Origin: CADEEL01 sp050246475
Lineage (GTDB): Bacteria > Pseudomonadota > Alphaproteobacteria > Caulobacterales > Aquidulcibacteraceae
DNA length: 64,000 bases
Assembly: GCA_050246475.1 (NCBI GenBank)
Contig: JBFWVZ010000002.1
Span: 372,001 to 436,000 of the forward strand
Direction of reading: 5' to 3'
The notes under the pieces are model-generated. The model did not search any database and was not told where the DNA came from. It saw only the letters and a program-made list of their open reading frames with translations. The position numbers and the translations under genes are program-made. Numbering within the stretch: the stretch's first letter is position 1; each line of letters opens with the position of its first letter. Positions 17,335 through 26,674 of the stretch are shown in pieces.

Positions 17335-17442
17335 CGTAGCGCCGCGTACAACTCCGGCTCGCCGATTTCGGTCGCTTCGCGGTTCGGCTGTGATAGGCTT
17401 CGATGACGAGTCGCCGCATAAGGCGGCCGTGTGGGGGCGGCC

Positions 17443-18708
17443 ATGATCGAGCGGCAAGCAGCGCGGCCGGAAACCGACGAGGCCGAACCGAAGCTGCCGG
17501 CTGGCCTCGAACTCTCCGATCTCGATCCGGAATTTCGGGAGAACCCGCACCCTCGCCTCGACCTGCTGCGCGAAGCCGCGCCGCGCTACCGCGAGCCGAC
17601 TGCGCCCGAAGGGCGCATCTACCTGACCAAGCATTGCGATGTGCGCGCCGCGCTTAACGATCGGGCGCTCTCGAAGGACCCGCGCAAGGCGCCCGCCGAC
17701 AGCTACATCCGCAGCGTGGCGCCAAAGGCCGTGATCGACGGCACGCTGCCGGTGACGATGATCTGGATGGACGATCCAGAGCATCGGCTTTATCGCGGCC
17801 TCGTCGCACAGGCGTTTACGCCGCGCGCGATCGAGGGCCGGCGTGCGGCGATCGAGGGAATCGTCGATGGCGTGTTGGACGGGATCGGCGCCCGCGAGCA
17901 TTTCGATGCGCTCGAAGATTTCGGCGCGATCATTCCCGTGCGCGTGATCAGCGAAGTGCTCGGCCTGCCGCAAGAGGATCGCGAACGCTTCGATGCCTGG
18001 GCGCGCGATCTCGGTTTCCTCAGTTTCCTGCCGAAGCGCACGCCAGAGGAAGACGCGCGCCTCGCGCAAGCGGGCGTGGCGCTTTCCTTTTATCTGCGAG
18101 ACATCATCGCGAAGAAGCGCGAGGCTCCGTGCGACGATCTCATCTCCGGCATGATCAAGGCTGAGCTGGACGGCCGGCGGCTCTCCGACGACGAAATCGT
18201 GCCGAACTGCATGCTGATGCTGGTCGCGGGCATCCTCACCGCGACGGATGTCATCGGCAACGGCGTCGCGCTTCTGCTGCAGAACCGCGAGCAATGGGAG
18301 AAGCTCAAAGCGGATCCAAGCCTCATCAAGAAGGCCGTCGATGAGATTCTACGCTACGATCCGCCGCTCTCGACCGCGCGGCGCCACGTCAACGAGGATG
18401 CCGTGGTGATGGGCTGCCCGCTCAAGGCTGGCGGCTATTTCTCCGCTTCGCTTGTGGCGGCCAATCACGATCCGGAGACATTTCCCGATCCGCACCGCTT
18501 CGACATCGCGCGCGATGCGGCGGCACACACCTCCTTCGGCGGCGGCGCGCACTATTGCATCGGCGCGGCGCTCGCGAAGCTCGAACTGGAGATTGCGTTC
18601 GCGAAACTCGCCGCGCGCTTCCCCAATCTTCGGTTGGCCGGCGAATCCCTGCGGCGCAAGGAAATCCACGGCTTCCGCGGCTATGAGCGTGTGATCCTCT
18701 GCACCTAG
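17443..18708 (+). CDS. Cytochrome P450
   Basis: A soluble bacterial P450 of 421 residues. The heme-ligand loop is intact (FGGGAHYCIGAALAKLE, near residue 365) and the K-helix ExxR reads EILR. The I-helix segment is AGILTATDVIGNG, where the usual acid before the conserved threonine (AGHET or AGxDT) is leucine. The substrate cannot be told. No ferredoxin or reductase gene is nearby. The ATG at 17443 follows a GGGGG-rich site; a start four codons earlier is also possible. Confidence 0.92.
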   Translation: MIERQAARPETDEAEPKLPAGLELSDLDPEFRENPHPRLDLLREAAPRYREPTAPEGRIYLTKHCDVRAALNDRALSKDPRKAPADSYIRSVAPKAVIDGTLPVTMIWMDDPEHRLYRGLVAQAFTPRAIEGRRAAIEGIVDGVLDGIGAREHFDALEDFGAIIPVRVISEVLGLPQEDRERFDAWARDLGFLSFLPKRTPEEDARLAQAGVALSFYLRDIIAKKREAPCDDLISGMIKAELDGRRLSDDEIVPNCMLMLVAGILTATDVIGNGVALLLQNREQWEKLKADPSLIKKAVDEILRYDPPLSTARRHVNEDAVVMGCPLKAGGYFSASLVAANHDPETFPDPHRFDIARDAAAHTSFGGGAHYCIGAALAKLELEIAFAKLAARFPNLRLAGESLRRKEIHGFRGYERVILCT

Positions 18709-18721
18709 CCTACACGGCGAA

Positions 18722-18747
18722 CCGGCCCCCGCTTTCGCGAGGGCCGG
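18722..18747. terminator. Hairpin between convergent genes
   Basis: An 11-bp stem with one mismatch (18722-18732 with 18737-18747, loop TTTC) lies between the P450 stop and the convergent gene at 18771. It lacks a strong T run on either side, so it may be a weak bidirectional terminator or an mRNA-end stabiliser. Confidence 0.5.
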
Positions 18748-18770
18748 GCCGCGCCTTGCATGCGACATGC

Positions 18771-19484
18771 TCAACGCGAGGCGTTCACCATCGGGCGGCG
18801 GAAATCGGCGACGCGGCGGATGCGGTACGTCACCCGGTATCCGTTGGCGTCGGACGTGCGCGTGTGCGTATCGCCGACGTTCGGCATCAACCCCGCGAGC
18901 GCGCCCGCCGTCAGGCTATGGGAGACGACGCCAACGCGATCGTCCGTGCATCGGCCAGGGCGCGGCGGCGCGCCGGGCCGCCCGCCACAGGCGCGGGGAT
19001 CCCAATCGTCACTTTCGCGAACATGGATGCGGAAGCTGATGCGCGGCGCGCCCGCGCTATTGCAGGACCACGACACGGGCCAGCCTTCCGCGCCGACGGT
19101 CGTGGCGCCGACGGGGGCGATGCAGGATTGCCCGCCCGGCACCGTGCGCGTGTCGCCCGTATCGAAATTGCCGAAGACGCCCGTGACGATAGACGTGTTC
19201 GTCACGCGGTCCTCGTATTCAAGGTAGATCTCGTCAGAGCCGAGGCGATCCCAGCCGGTTTCGTTGTACGCATGGAGACGTACTGCCTCGACGATGAAGC
19301 GCGGCTCAAGCGTGTAACGCGGCGCCACGATGTCCGGGCGGATGGCGGGGCGGCGTTCTTGCAGCTGATAGATTTGTTGATCGGCGCGGAAGCCGTCCTG
19401 GGCATAGGCCGTTGTGGCGACGGGCGCGACGTTTAAAGCGAGCAGTGCGGCGGCCGCGGCGGCGGCGAGCAGTTTGCGTGTCAT
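18771..19484 (-). CDS. Hypothetical secreted protein
   Basis: A 237-residue protein with an alanine-rich signal peptide (LLAAAAAAALLALNVAPVA, cut near AYA). Four cysteines in the mature part could form two disulfides (SCIAP, WSCNS, RACGG, RCTDD). The pattern of VEAVRLHAYNETGWDRLGSD and a later FRIHVRESDDWD suggests a beta-rich domain, but I cannot name a family. It stands alone between the P450 and a glutathione transferase. Confidence 0.65.
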   Translation of the reverse strand: MTRKLLAAAAAAALLALNVAPVATTAYAQDGFRADQQIYQLQERRPAIRPDIVAPRYTLEPRFIVEAVRLHAYNETGWDRLGSDEIYLEYEDRVTNTSIVTGVFGNFDTGDTRTVPGGQSCIAPVGATTVGAEGWPVSWSCNSAGAPRISFRIHVRESDDWDPRACGGRPGAPPRPGRCTDDRVGVVSHSLTAGALAGLMPNVGDTHTRTSDANGYRVTYRIRRVADFRRPMVNASR

Positions 19485-19568
19485 GGCGATCGACTCCGAG
19501 AAACCAATCGTCCCTCAAAGCGGACGATGCTGGAGCGCGGATCAGTTCGCCGCGACGCGCGTCACACG

Positions 19569-20195
19569 TCAGGCCCCCATCGCATAGGGGCCGCCCTTCT
19601 CCACCGCGCGCTTGTAGGCGTCGCGCGCATGAAGGGCGCCAAGCACGCGTTTGAGGTTAGGATAGTCTGCAAGCCGGCCAGTCATGTTCGCCGCTTCGAG
19701 TGTGAAAGAGTTCTGGACGTCCGCCGCGGTGAAGCGATCGGCGACGAGGAAGTCGCGGCCTTCGAGATGCGCGTTCATGTAAGAAAGATGATTGGCGATC
19801 TCGCCGAAGATGCGCGGATGAAGCGGCGCGCCCGCTTCTCCGATGCGCCCGACATAGAGCGCCAACATAAGCGGCAGCATCGCGGAGCCTTCCGCGAAGT
19901 GCATCCAATGGAGATATTGCGGCCAGGCGGGATCGCTCTGCGCGATCGCGAGCTTTCCGCCGCCGTGCTTCACCGCGAGATATTCGATGATGGCGCCGGA
20001 TTCCGCGATGGTGACGCCGTCATCGACGATCACCGGCGATTTGCCGAGCGGATGGATCGCCTTCAGTTCCGGCGGCGCAAGGCGCGTCTCGGCATTGCGT
20101 TTGTGCTGCACGATCTCGTACGGCGCGCCGATCTCTTCGAGCAGCCACAGGATGCGCTGGGAGCGGGAATTGTCGAGGTGATGGACTGTGATCAT
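19569..20195 (-). CDS. Glutathione S-transferase family protein
   Basis: A 208-residue cytosolic GST. The thioredoxin-like N-terminal domain shows HHLDNSRSQRILWLLEE, the cis-proline LGKSPVIVDD and the glutathione-contact IAESGAIIEYL; the helical C-terminal domain has FLVADRFTAADV. A serine at SRSQR is a likely catalytic residue. The real substrate is unknown. It follows the SMP-30-like gene by 10 bases and the two probably form an operon. Confidence 0.9.
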   Translation of the reverse strand: MITVHHLDNSRSQRILWLLEEIGAPYEIVQHKRNAETRLAPPELKAIHPLGKSPVIVDDGVTIAESGAIIEYLAVKHGGGKLAIAQSDPAWPQYLHWMHFAEGSAMLPLMLALYVGRIGEAGAPLHPRIFGEIANHLSYMNAHLEGRDFLVADRFTAADVQNSFTLEAANMTGRLADYPNLKRVLGALHARDAYKRAVEKGGPYAMGA

Positions 20196-20205
20196 GAAGC
20201 GCTCC

Positions 20206-21111
20206 TCACGCAGAGAAATTGAGTTTGAGACCCGGACGGGGCCAACGCGTTTTTGCGAGCTTGCCCGTGCCCGAGAGCGTGACGTAGGCGTCCTGCATGT
20301 CCGCGCCGCCGAAGCAGATGTTCGTCACAAGAAGATCGGGGAATGCGGTGTGCGTGCTCTGCCCTTCCGGTGTGATCGTGGTGATGCCGCCGTTCAGAAT
20401 CGTCGCGACGCAGACATTGCCGCCCGCCTCGACTGCCAATGAATCGAACAACACGTGGTTGGGCTGCGTGCAGACGCAGCGCCCAAGCGCGCCGGGCGCT
20501 GCGGGCGCCACCTCCCCTTCGCCCTGGATTTCGTAAGCCCAGAGCTTCGACGTCATCGTTTCGGCGGCATAGACCCACTTCTCATCCGGTGAGAGGCCGC
20601 AGCCATTGAGTGAGACCGCGGGGTACGCGACCTCCTTGATGAGCGAACCATCGGGCTTGGCGTAGTAGAGGCCGGAATTGTCGCGATAGCGCGAATAGGT
20701 CTTGCCGAGATCGGTGAACCAGAAGCCGCCGGATTTGTCGAAGACGATGTCGTTGGGGCCGGAGAGCTTGTTTCCGTTCACGCTCTCGTAGACTCGCTCG
20801 AACTTGCCGGTGGCGAGATCGACGCGCTCGATGCGGCCGGTCGTGTAATCGTGCGCGGCATGCCCAGGGATTGTGAGGCCGCCGACGTCGTACCACTCGA
20901 AGCCGCCATTGTTGCAGACATAGACGGCGCCATCGGGCCCAAGCGCGGCGCCGTTCGGCCCGCCGCCGAGCTGAGCGATCACTTCCGTCTTGCCGTTCCA
21001 CACGCGCGTGAGCGATTGGCGCTTGATCTCAACGAGAATGATCGAGCCGTCCGGCATGGCGATGGGGCCTTCGGGAAAGCCCAGGCCCTCGGCGATGATG
21101 TCAAAGCTCAC
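20206..21111 (-). CDS. SMP-30/gluconolactonase-like protein
   Basis: A 301-residue six-bladed beta-propeller of the SMP-30/Gluconolactonase/LRE family, metal-dependent lactone hydrolases and relatives. Blade and metal-site motifs are visible: GLGFPEGPIAMPDG with the first metal glutamate, GGGPNGAALGPDG, LSGPNDIVFDKSGGFWFTD, and SLNGCGLSPDEKWVYAAE. There is no signal peptide. The substrate is unknown; pairing with a glutathione transferase hints at catabolism or detoxification, which is inference. Confidence 0.86.
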   Translation of the reverse strand: MSFDIIAEGLGFPEGPIAMPDGSIILVEIKRQSLTRVWNGKTEVIAQLGGGPNGAALGPDGAVYVCNNGGFEWYDVGGLTIPGHAAHDYTTGRIERVDLATGKFERVYESVNGNKLSGPNDIVFDKSGGFWFTDLGKTYSRYRDNSGLYYAKPDGSLIKEVAYPAVSLNGCGLSPDEKWVYAAETMTSKLWAYEIQGEGEVAPAAPGALGRCVCTQPNHVLFDSLAVEAGGNVCVATILNGGITTITPEGQSTHTAFPDLLVTNICFGGADMQDAYVTLSGTGKLAKTRWPRPGLKLNFSA

Positions 21112-21167
21112 GTCGCGCGCTCCCTCTTCTTATTGGGAGCGCTTCTAGAGCGGCGGCGCGCGGTGCG

Positions 21168-21671
21168 CTAGCGGATGCGTTCGAGCGTGCGGACGACGAA
21201 CGCAGCGTCATCCTTCGGTCCGCGCTCGTGAGGGACACGCGAAATTTCCCGCCAGGCGCGCTCATCGAACGAAGGGAAGAAAACATCGCCTTCCGGCTCG
21301 AGGTCGATTTCGGTGAGGATGAGCCGCTCGGCCCGCGGCAGCGTTTCGGCAAAAAGCGCCGCGCCGCCGATGACGCAAACCTCGCCGCCCTTCTCCGCCG
21401 CCATCGCTTGGCCGGCGGCCAGTGCGAGCGAGAGATCGGCATAGACGAACGCGCCCGACGCGGCGAAGGCAGCATCGTGTGTGACGATGAGGTTGGGCCG
21501 CCCGTCGAGCGGCTTCTTCGGCAGGGACTCCCAGGTCTTGCGGCCCATGAGGATGGGTTTGCCCATCGTTGCGGCACGGAAGGTCTTGAGATCGCTCGGG
21601 ATGCGCCAGGGCAGACCGCCACCCCGCCCGATCACGTTGTTCTTCGCGCGGGCAAGGACGAGCGTGATCAA
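21168..21671 (-). CDS. folA: Dihydrofolate reductase
   Basis: NADPH-dependent reduction of dihydrofolate. The 167 residues begin MITLVLARAKNNVIGRGGGLPWRIPSDLK, where the WR and following acidic-site residues are standard, then ILMGRKTWESLP and the GGAALFAETL NADPH loop. The start is TTG, overlapping the stop of the upstream phosphatase gene as TTGA, so translation is likely coupled. thyA, often the folA neighbour, is not in view. Confidence 0.94.
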   Translation of the reverse strand: MITLVLARAKNNVIGRGGGLPWRIPSDLKTFRAATMGKPILMGRKTWESLPKKPLDGRPNLIVTHDAAFAASGAFVYADLSLALAAGQAMAAEKGGEVCVIGGAALFAETLPRAERLILTEIDLEPEGDVFFPSFDERAWREISRVPHERGPKDDAAFVVRTLERIR

Positions 21672-22456
21672 GAAGCGATCACCAAGCGCTCGCGCATGGC
21701 TTCGCGCATCTCCTCGTCGATCCCCAAAATCTCATCCATGTAGCCGTGGATGGAGCCGCAGCGTTTCTGCATCATGTCCATCGCGGTCGCGAGATAGCTC
21801 ACGTCAACGCCGAGGAAAGGCAGAATGCTTTCGGTGGGGATTTCGACGCCTGTCATCTGCTGAAAGCGCTCGCGGATCATGGGCAGCCGGCCCGTGAGAT
21901 CGACAGCCGTGTTGGTGAGCTCGTAGTCCTCGACGATCACGTCTTCGGGCACTTCGAGCGAGATGAGCGTCAGCGCGCACAGAATGCCAGTGCGGTCTTT
22001 CCCGGCGGCGCAGTGAACCAGTGCGGGCGCATCATCCTCCGCGAGGTGGCGGAGAAAATCCGAGAAGAGCGACACGTAGCGCGCATCGAACGGAATTTCG
22101 GCGTAGAGGTTACGCATGAAGGCGTGGACCGCCGCCGGCGTGAGATCCCCGCTCTTCAAGAACGCGATATGCGGCGGCTCATCGAGGCCGCCGTCCTCCG
22201 AGAAGAGCGCGCGCGTGGCGCATTCGGGCGTCGGCCAGCGGTTGGCTTGTGTCTTGCGCTCTTCGGGGCGCCTTAGATCGCACACGATCCTGATGCCCAT
22301 GGTGCGGATCTTCTCGACATCCTCGTCCGTCGCCTCGGCGAAATGCGCCGAACGATAGAGCAGCCCATCCGCGACGCGGCCGCCGCCTTCCGTCGGGTAG
22401 CCGCCGAAATCGCGGAAGTTCCGCACGCCTTCGAAGGAGAGAATCCGATCCTGCAT
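21668..22456 (-). CDS. Tyrosine-protein phosphatase (DSP-like, PTP-fold)
   Basis: A 262-residue phosphatase of the Y_phosphatase3 type. The N-terminus has the family pattern VRNFRDFGGYPTEGG and LLYRSAHFAEAT; the P-loop HCAAGKDRTG (near residue 150) carries the catalytic cysteine and arginine. Such enzymes act on phosphotyrosine or phosphoinositides. I start at the MQDRILSF methionine; the open frame runs 96 codons further upstream without family similarity. It is coupled to folA by overlap. Confidence 0.88.
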   Translation of the reverse strand: MQDRILSFEGVRNFRDFGGYPTEGGGRVADGLLYRSAHFAEATDEDVEKIRTMGIRIVCDLRRPEERKTQANRWPTPECATRALFSEDGGLDEPPHIAFLKSGDLTPAAVHAFMRNLYAEIPFDARYVSLFSDFLRHLAEDDAPALVHCAAGKDRTGILCALTLISLEVPEDVIVEDYELTNTAVDLTGRLPMIRERFQQMTGVEIPTESILPFLGVDVSYLATAMDMMQKRCGSIHGYMDEILGIDEEMREAMRERLVIAS

Positions 22457-22683
22457 CGCGCGATGCCATAGACGATGCGCGGCCCTTGCGCCAATCTTGG
22501 GATGATGACGATCAGCCCCTACCGGCGCCGCTAATGGACGCGGTCGAACCCCAGTTTTTCGAGACAAACGGCGCGCGGACGCCCTACCGGATGCTGGGAA
22601 ACGGCGCGGCCGCTGCCGGCGGCGCGAGAGTTTCTTGCGGGCGGACGCCCGCGCTCCCGGAATTTTCAGAGGAAGGATAAAGG
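22457..22683. other. Intergenic region with a leader hairpin
   Basis: Divergent spacer between the phosphatase and the acyl-CoA dehydrogenase genes. It holds a perfect 6-bp stem at 22637-22652 (loop GGAC) some 30 bases before the dehydrogenase start, and AGGAAGG as that gene's ribosome binding site. I see no convincing promoter by eye. Confidence 0.4.
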
Positions 22684-23919
22684 ATGGCGATCGATTTCGA
22701 AATTCCGGCGGAGGCGAAGGCGCTGCGCGAACGCGTGCGCGCATGGGTGCAGGATGAGTGCATCCCAGCCGAGAAGCGGCTCATCGCGGGCGAGGATTAC
22801 AAGACCGTCCTTGCCGAGTTGCGCACCAAGGCACGCAAGCAAGGCTTCTGGTGCCCGTTCATCCCGAAGGAGCATGGCGGCATGGGCCTTGGGCCGCTCG
22901 CCAATGCGCTGCTGCAGATGGAATTGGGGCAAAGCTATCTTGGCGCCCTCTCCATGAACACGCAGGGCCCCGATGACGCCACGATGCTCACGCTGCTCGA
23001 GCACGGCACGGACTATCAGAAGGAGAAATTCCTCAAGCCGCTGCTCAATGGCGAAAAGCGCATCTGCTATTCGATGACGGAGAAGGCCGCGGGCGCGGAC
23101 GCCACCGGCATGCAGACGCGCGCGGAGAAGAAGGGCAACGATTCCTATGTCTTGAACGGCGAGAAGTGGTTCTCCTCCGCCGCGAGCGTCGCCGATATCG
23201 CGCTTGTCATGGCCAAGACCGATCCCGACGCGCCGCGGCACAAGCAATTCTCGACCTTCCTCGTCGAGCTGCCGAACCCCGGCTACAAGATCAAGCGCAA
23301 CATCCCGACGATGGCGGCGGAAGGCCCGCTTTCACACATCCTCGGCGGCGGGCACGCGGAGATCGAAATCGTCGACCTTGAAGTGCCGGCGGAAAATCTG
23401 CTCGGCGGCGAAGGCGGCGGCTTCTCCATGGGGCAGCACCGGCTCGCCTATGGGCGCCTGCGGCATGGGATGCACAATGTGGCGATGGCGCAGCGCGCGC
23501 TCGATATGGCCGCCGCGCATGTAACGAACCGCACGACTTTTGGGCGCAAACTTGAAGAGCGCCAAGCCGTGCAATTCATGGTCGCCGATTGCGCGCGCGA
23601 TCTCTACATCGCGCGGCTCATGCTGCTGCACATCGCCTACAAGGCCGAAAACAAGATGGATCTCCGGCAGGAAAACGGGATCGCGAAGGTGTTTCTGGCA
23701 AACATGGTTCACCGTGTGGTCGATACGGCCATCCAGCTGCACGGCGCGCTCGGCTATTCGCGCGATCTGCCGCTCGCTGGCTGGTACACGCACATCCGCT
23801 CGCAGCGGCTGGTCGACGGCCCCGACGAGGTGCACCGCTGGACGACAGGGCGCAATGTCTTGAAGGCTTTCAAGGAGACCGGCACGACGGCGGGCGCGTG
23901 CGGGGGCGACATGCTCTAG
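22684..23919 (+). CDS. Acyl-CoA dehydrogenase
   Basis: FAD enzyme making the first double bond in acyl-CoA beta-oxidation. The 411 residues show the N-terminal helical domain, the FAD-contact pattern ICYSMTEKAAGADATGMQT, WFSSAASVADIAL, the C-terminal TTFGRKLEERQAVQFMVAD and QLHGALGYSRDLPLAG. The late DGPDEVHRWTTGRNV places it with the ACAD10/11-like and FadE-type subgroup rather than short-chain enzymes. Electrons would pass to the EtfBA pair at 53-55 kb. The stop shares a CTAG with the convergent gene. Confidence 0.93.
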   Translation: MAIDFEIPAEAKALRERVRAWVQDECIPAEKRLIAGEDYKTVLAELRTKARKQGFWCPFIPKEHGGMGLGPLANALLQMELGQSYLGALSMNTQGPDDATMLTLLEHGTDYQKEKFLKPLLNGEKRICYSMTEKAAGADATGMQTRAEKKGNDSYVLNGEKWFSSAASVADIALVMAKTDPDAPRHKQFSTFLVELPNPGYKIKRNIPTMAAEGPLSHILGGGHAEIEIVDLEVPAENLLGGEGGGFSMGQHRLAYGRLRHGMHNVAMAQRALDMAAAHVTNRTTFGRKLEERQAVQFMVADCARDLYIARLMLLHIAYKAENKMDLRQENGIAKVFLANMVHRVVDTAIQLHGALGYSRDLPLAGWYTHIRSQRLVDGPDEVHRWTTGRNVLKAFKETGTTAGACGGDML

Positions 23920-25352
23920 CGAAACGCCGGTTCGTCGAAGCTGCGCAACTTGCGGGAGTGGAGCGAGGCGACGTCGCGCTTCAAGAGTTCGATCGTCTCC
24001 AGCCCGATGCGCAGATGCTCCCCGATCGCGCGCTGATAGAATTTGTCAGCGGCGCCGGGGAGTTTGAGCTCGCCGTGGATCGGCTTGTCGGAAACGCAGA
24101 GCAGCACGCCGTATGGCACGCGCATCCGGAACCCCTGCGCGGCGATGACGCAACTTTCCATATCGACTGCGATGGCGCGCGATTGGGAGAGCAGAGGCCG
24201 CTCGCGCTGATAGTTGAGCTCCCAATTCCGGTCCGCATAGGAGACGACCGTCCCGGTGCGCAGGCGCCGCTTCAATTCCTCGCGGCTGTCGCCGGAGACT
24301 GCCAACGCCGCGCGATCGAGCGCGACTTGCACTTCCGCAATCGCGGGCAGCGGAATTTCGATCGGCACGCGATCGTCGAGGACTTTGTCCCGGCGCAGAT
24401 ACGCGTGCGCCAGCACGTAATCGCCGATGCGTTGCGTATGCCGCAAGCCGCCGCAATGGCCGATCATCAGCCAGCAATGCGGGCGCAGAACAGCAAGGTG
24501 GTCCGTGATGGTTTTCGCGTTTGAAGGGCCGACGCCGATATTGACGAGCGTCACGCCGTTCCGGTCCGGCGTCACGAGATGATAAGCCGGCATCTGATGC
24601 TTCTGCCACGGCGCGGCGAGCGCGATGGCCTCCGCGTTCTCCGTCTTGGCGTCGACGCGCACGCCGCCGGGACAAGAGAGATACCCCTCCCCGGTTTCGA
24701 CCACGCGCTGCGCGCCCCAGCGCACGAATTCCTCGACGTAGCGCTGGTAGTTCGTGAACAGGATCCAGGGCTGCACGTCGCGCCATGGCGCGCCCGTGTA
24801 GTGTTCTATGCGCTTCAACGAATAATCCGTGCGCGGGCCATCGAAAAGCGCAAGCGGACGCGCGCCGTCGAGCCGCTCGACGCGCACGCCGTCCACCACC
24901 GCGTCCCCAAATTGCGCGAGCCGCGGATGGGGAAAGAAGCGTGCGAGTTCGGCGGCGGAGACTTTGTCGAGATCGAGATCGGAAGCGGCGTCCAGGCCGA
25001 AGGAATAAGGAATCTCCGCGTCGCTCGCGCGCACATCGATGGCGACGCCATAATCCTGCACCAGGAGCTTCAATTGCTCGACGATGTAGGCGCGGAAGAA
25101 GTCCGGTTGCGTCACCGAGGTGTAATAATCGCCAGGCCACGGCAGCTGCGCGTAGGCGCGCGCAAGGCGCGGCGCTGGCGCATCGTGCGCGTAGCTCACG
25201 CGCAGTTCCGGGTAGCGGAAGCGCGCGCGCTCATCGGGCGAAGGCGCGACGCCCTCTTCCACGTAACGCCGGACAGCGCGGGCCAAAGCCGCGACCGCTT
25301 CATTGTGGGTCTTTTCAAGTGCGTCCGCGGCGGCTTCGGGCGTGAGGCTCAT
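23916..25352 (-). CDS. amn: AMP nucleosidase
   Basis: Splits AMP to adenine and ribose 5-phosphate, helping set adenylate levels. The 478 residues have the Amn-specific N-terminal domain (YTSVTQPDFFRAYIVEQL, PYSFGLDA) and the nucleoside-phosphorylase-like C-terminal domain (VNIGVGPSNAKTITDHLAV, MIGHCGGLRHTQRIGDYVLA, AVDMESCVIAAQGFR, LLCVSDKPIHGELK). Length is typical of Amn. It lies just after the tad pseudopilin genes on the same strand but is probably unrelated to them. Confidence 0.95.
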   Translation of the reverse strand: MSLTPEAAADALEKTHNEAVAALARAVRRYVEEGVAPSPDERARFRYPELRVSYAHDAPAPRLARAYAQLPWPGDYYTSVTQPDFFRAYIVEQLKLLVQDYGVAIDVRASDAEIPYSFGLDAASDLDLDKVSAAELARFFPHPRLAQFGDAVVDGVRVERLDGARPLALFDGPRTDYSLKRIEHYTGAPWRDVQPWILFTNYQRYVEEFVRWGAQRVVETGEGYLSCPGGVRVDAKTENAEAIALAAPWQKHQMPAYHLVTPDRNGVTLVNIGVGPSNAKTITDHLAVLRPHCWLMIGHCGGLRHTQRIGDYVLAHAYLRRDKVLDDRVPIEIPLPAIAEVQVALDRAALAVSGDSREELKRRLRTGTVVSYADRNWELNYQRERPLLSQSRAIAVDMESCVIAAQGFRMRVPYGVLLCVSDKPIHGELKLPGAADKFYQRAIGEHLRIGLETIELLKRDVASLHSRKLRSFDEPAFR

Positions 25353-25395
25353 CGCCTCGCGTTCAACGCCCGCAGCGGAGTCGCGTCAAGCGCGG

Positions 25396-25986
25396 CTAGT
25401 CTTCCATCGGCACGGGATCGACGAGGCGCGCGGGCCGATAGGCGGCCTTCACGATCTCGAAGCCGCCGCGATTGGGGCTTTCGGGATCGACCATCGTGTG
25501 CAGGCCGCCATTGCCGAACACGAGATTGAGCATCGGCTCATAGGGATAGGTGATCTCACACAGGATGATGCCGCGTTCCGGCAGACGCATCGCGGGCGGC
25601 AACGAGATCACGGAATTCTCCGTGCGGCCGGTCATGCCATTATGGCCTTCGCTCCACACGACGCGCGCGATTCCATCCTCATCGACGAAAATCGATGTGA
25701 TGCGCACCTGAACGCCGGAGGCGTTGTCGGGATACATGAGCGGCGTCGCGGCATGCCAGAGATCTTCCAGATCCGCTTGCGTGACCATCGTATCGCGCGA
25801 GACGACGTCCGCGAGAGAAGCCGCCACGTTCTCGACGCGGCGCACCGTGTTGAGCGCGTTCGTCAGCTCGACGGCGCCGAACAAGAGAAAAAGCATGAGC
25901 GGCGTGACGAGCGCGAACTCCACGGCAGCGATGCCGCGCGTGGCGCGAAGAAAGCGGCGGATTCGTGCTCTGAGCCGCATAATCAA
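25396..25986 (-). CDS. TadE-like pseudopilin
   Basis: A 196-residue minor pilin-like protein of the Tad pilus. The N-terminus has the TadE pattern: basic RIRRFLRATRG, then IAAVEFALVTPLMLFLLFGAVELTN, with the prepilin glycine and Glu at +5 after processing at RG. The rest is an extracytoplasmic domain. TadE and TadF-type pseudopilins help initiate Flp pilus assembly. Its ATG overlaps the stop of the other TadE-like gene by four bases. Confidence 0.85.
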   Translation of the reverse strand: MIMRLRARIRRFLRATRGIAAVEFALVTPLMLFLLFGAVELTNALNTVRRVENVAASLADVVSRDTMVTQADLEDLWHAATPLMYPDNASGVQVRITSIFVDEDGIARVVWSEGHNGMTGRTENSVISLPPAMRLPERGIILCEITYPYEPMLNLVFGNGGLHTMVDPESPNRGGFEIVKAAYRPARLVDPVPMED

Positions 25987-26540
25987 TCTTCCTCGGGGAC
26001 GGGGAAAGGCTCGTTGCGCACGAGGATGGAGGAAACCATCAGCCGGTCATCGCCGACATTGCCGAAGATCGTGCCGAAGAACGGCGTGACGATTTGCCAG
26101 CGATAGAAAGCGCGCACCAGCACGATCTCACCGGGATCGCCGGGCTGGAACGAGATCTGCCCCTGGTCCAATTCGCCGTTGCGGATTGGAGTCGGATTGG
26201 CGACGTCATTGAAGCTCTCGTAGGTGTCGACATCGACGAAGAGATTGCCGTCGCATTGCAGCGTCAGAATTTCGTTGAGCCGGCTGCACACTTCAGCGTT
26301 CACTTCGGTGGCGGAGAGGTTTTCCGTCTGCACCTGCCCGGTGCGGATGCGGCGCGCCATATCGTGCACGGCGAAATCGAGATTGGTCTGCGCCATCGCC
26401 ATGAGCGAGACTTCGCCCATAGCCACGATCAGCAGAAAGAAAGGCATCGCGACGAGGCCGAACTCAACGGCCGCCGAGCCGTCCTCACGGCGAGCGAGCC
26501 TGCGCCATGCGCGGCCGATCTTGAGAATGCCCCAGCTCAT
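25983..26540 (-). CDS. tadE: TadE-like pseudopilin
   Basis: A 185-residue pseudopilin starting MSWGILKIGRAWRRLARRE; the prepilin site reads DGSAAVEFGLVAMPFFLLIV with Gly at -1 and Glu at +5. Two cysteines in the outer domain (VCSRLN and LQCDG) may be bonded. I start at the methionine at 26540, since the upstream twelve residues break the short basic leader expected of pseudopilins. It forms an overlapping pair with the next TadE-like gene, both facing away from flp. Confidence 0.87.
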   Translation of the reverse strand: MSWGILKIGRAWRRLARREDGSAAVEFGLVAMPFFLLIVAMGEVSLMAMAQTNLDFAVHDMARRIRTGQVQTENLSATEVNAEVCSRLNEILTLQCDGNLFVDVDTYESFNDVANPTPIRNGELDQGQISFQPGDPGEIVLVRAFYRWQIVTPFFGTIFGNVGDDRLMVSSILVRNEPFPVPEED

Positions 26541-26674
26541 GATGTGCTCCGGCGCGCGAAGGCATGCAACGCACACGCCAATTTGAGCACAAAAAGGTTT
26601 GCGGAGCGTTCAACAAGCTGGTGAACGGGCGCGTGTCCGTCCGTGTTCGGACTATTTTAACCGTGCGGTGCGGC

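Noticed and set aside
22486..22680. 64-codon frame just before the acyl-CoA dehydrogenase
   Set aside because: It ends two bases before the ribosome site region, but has low-complexity sequence, an unlikely start context and no family; I treat it as leader sequence.
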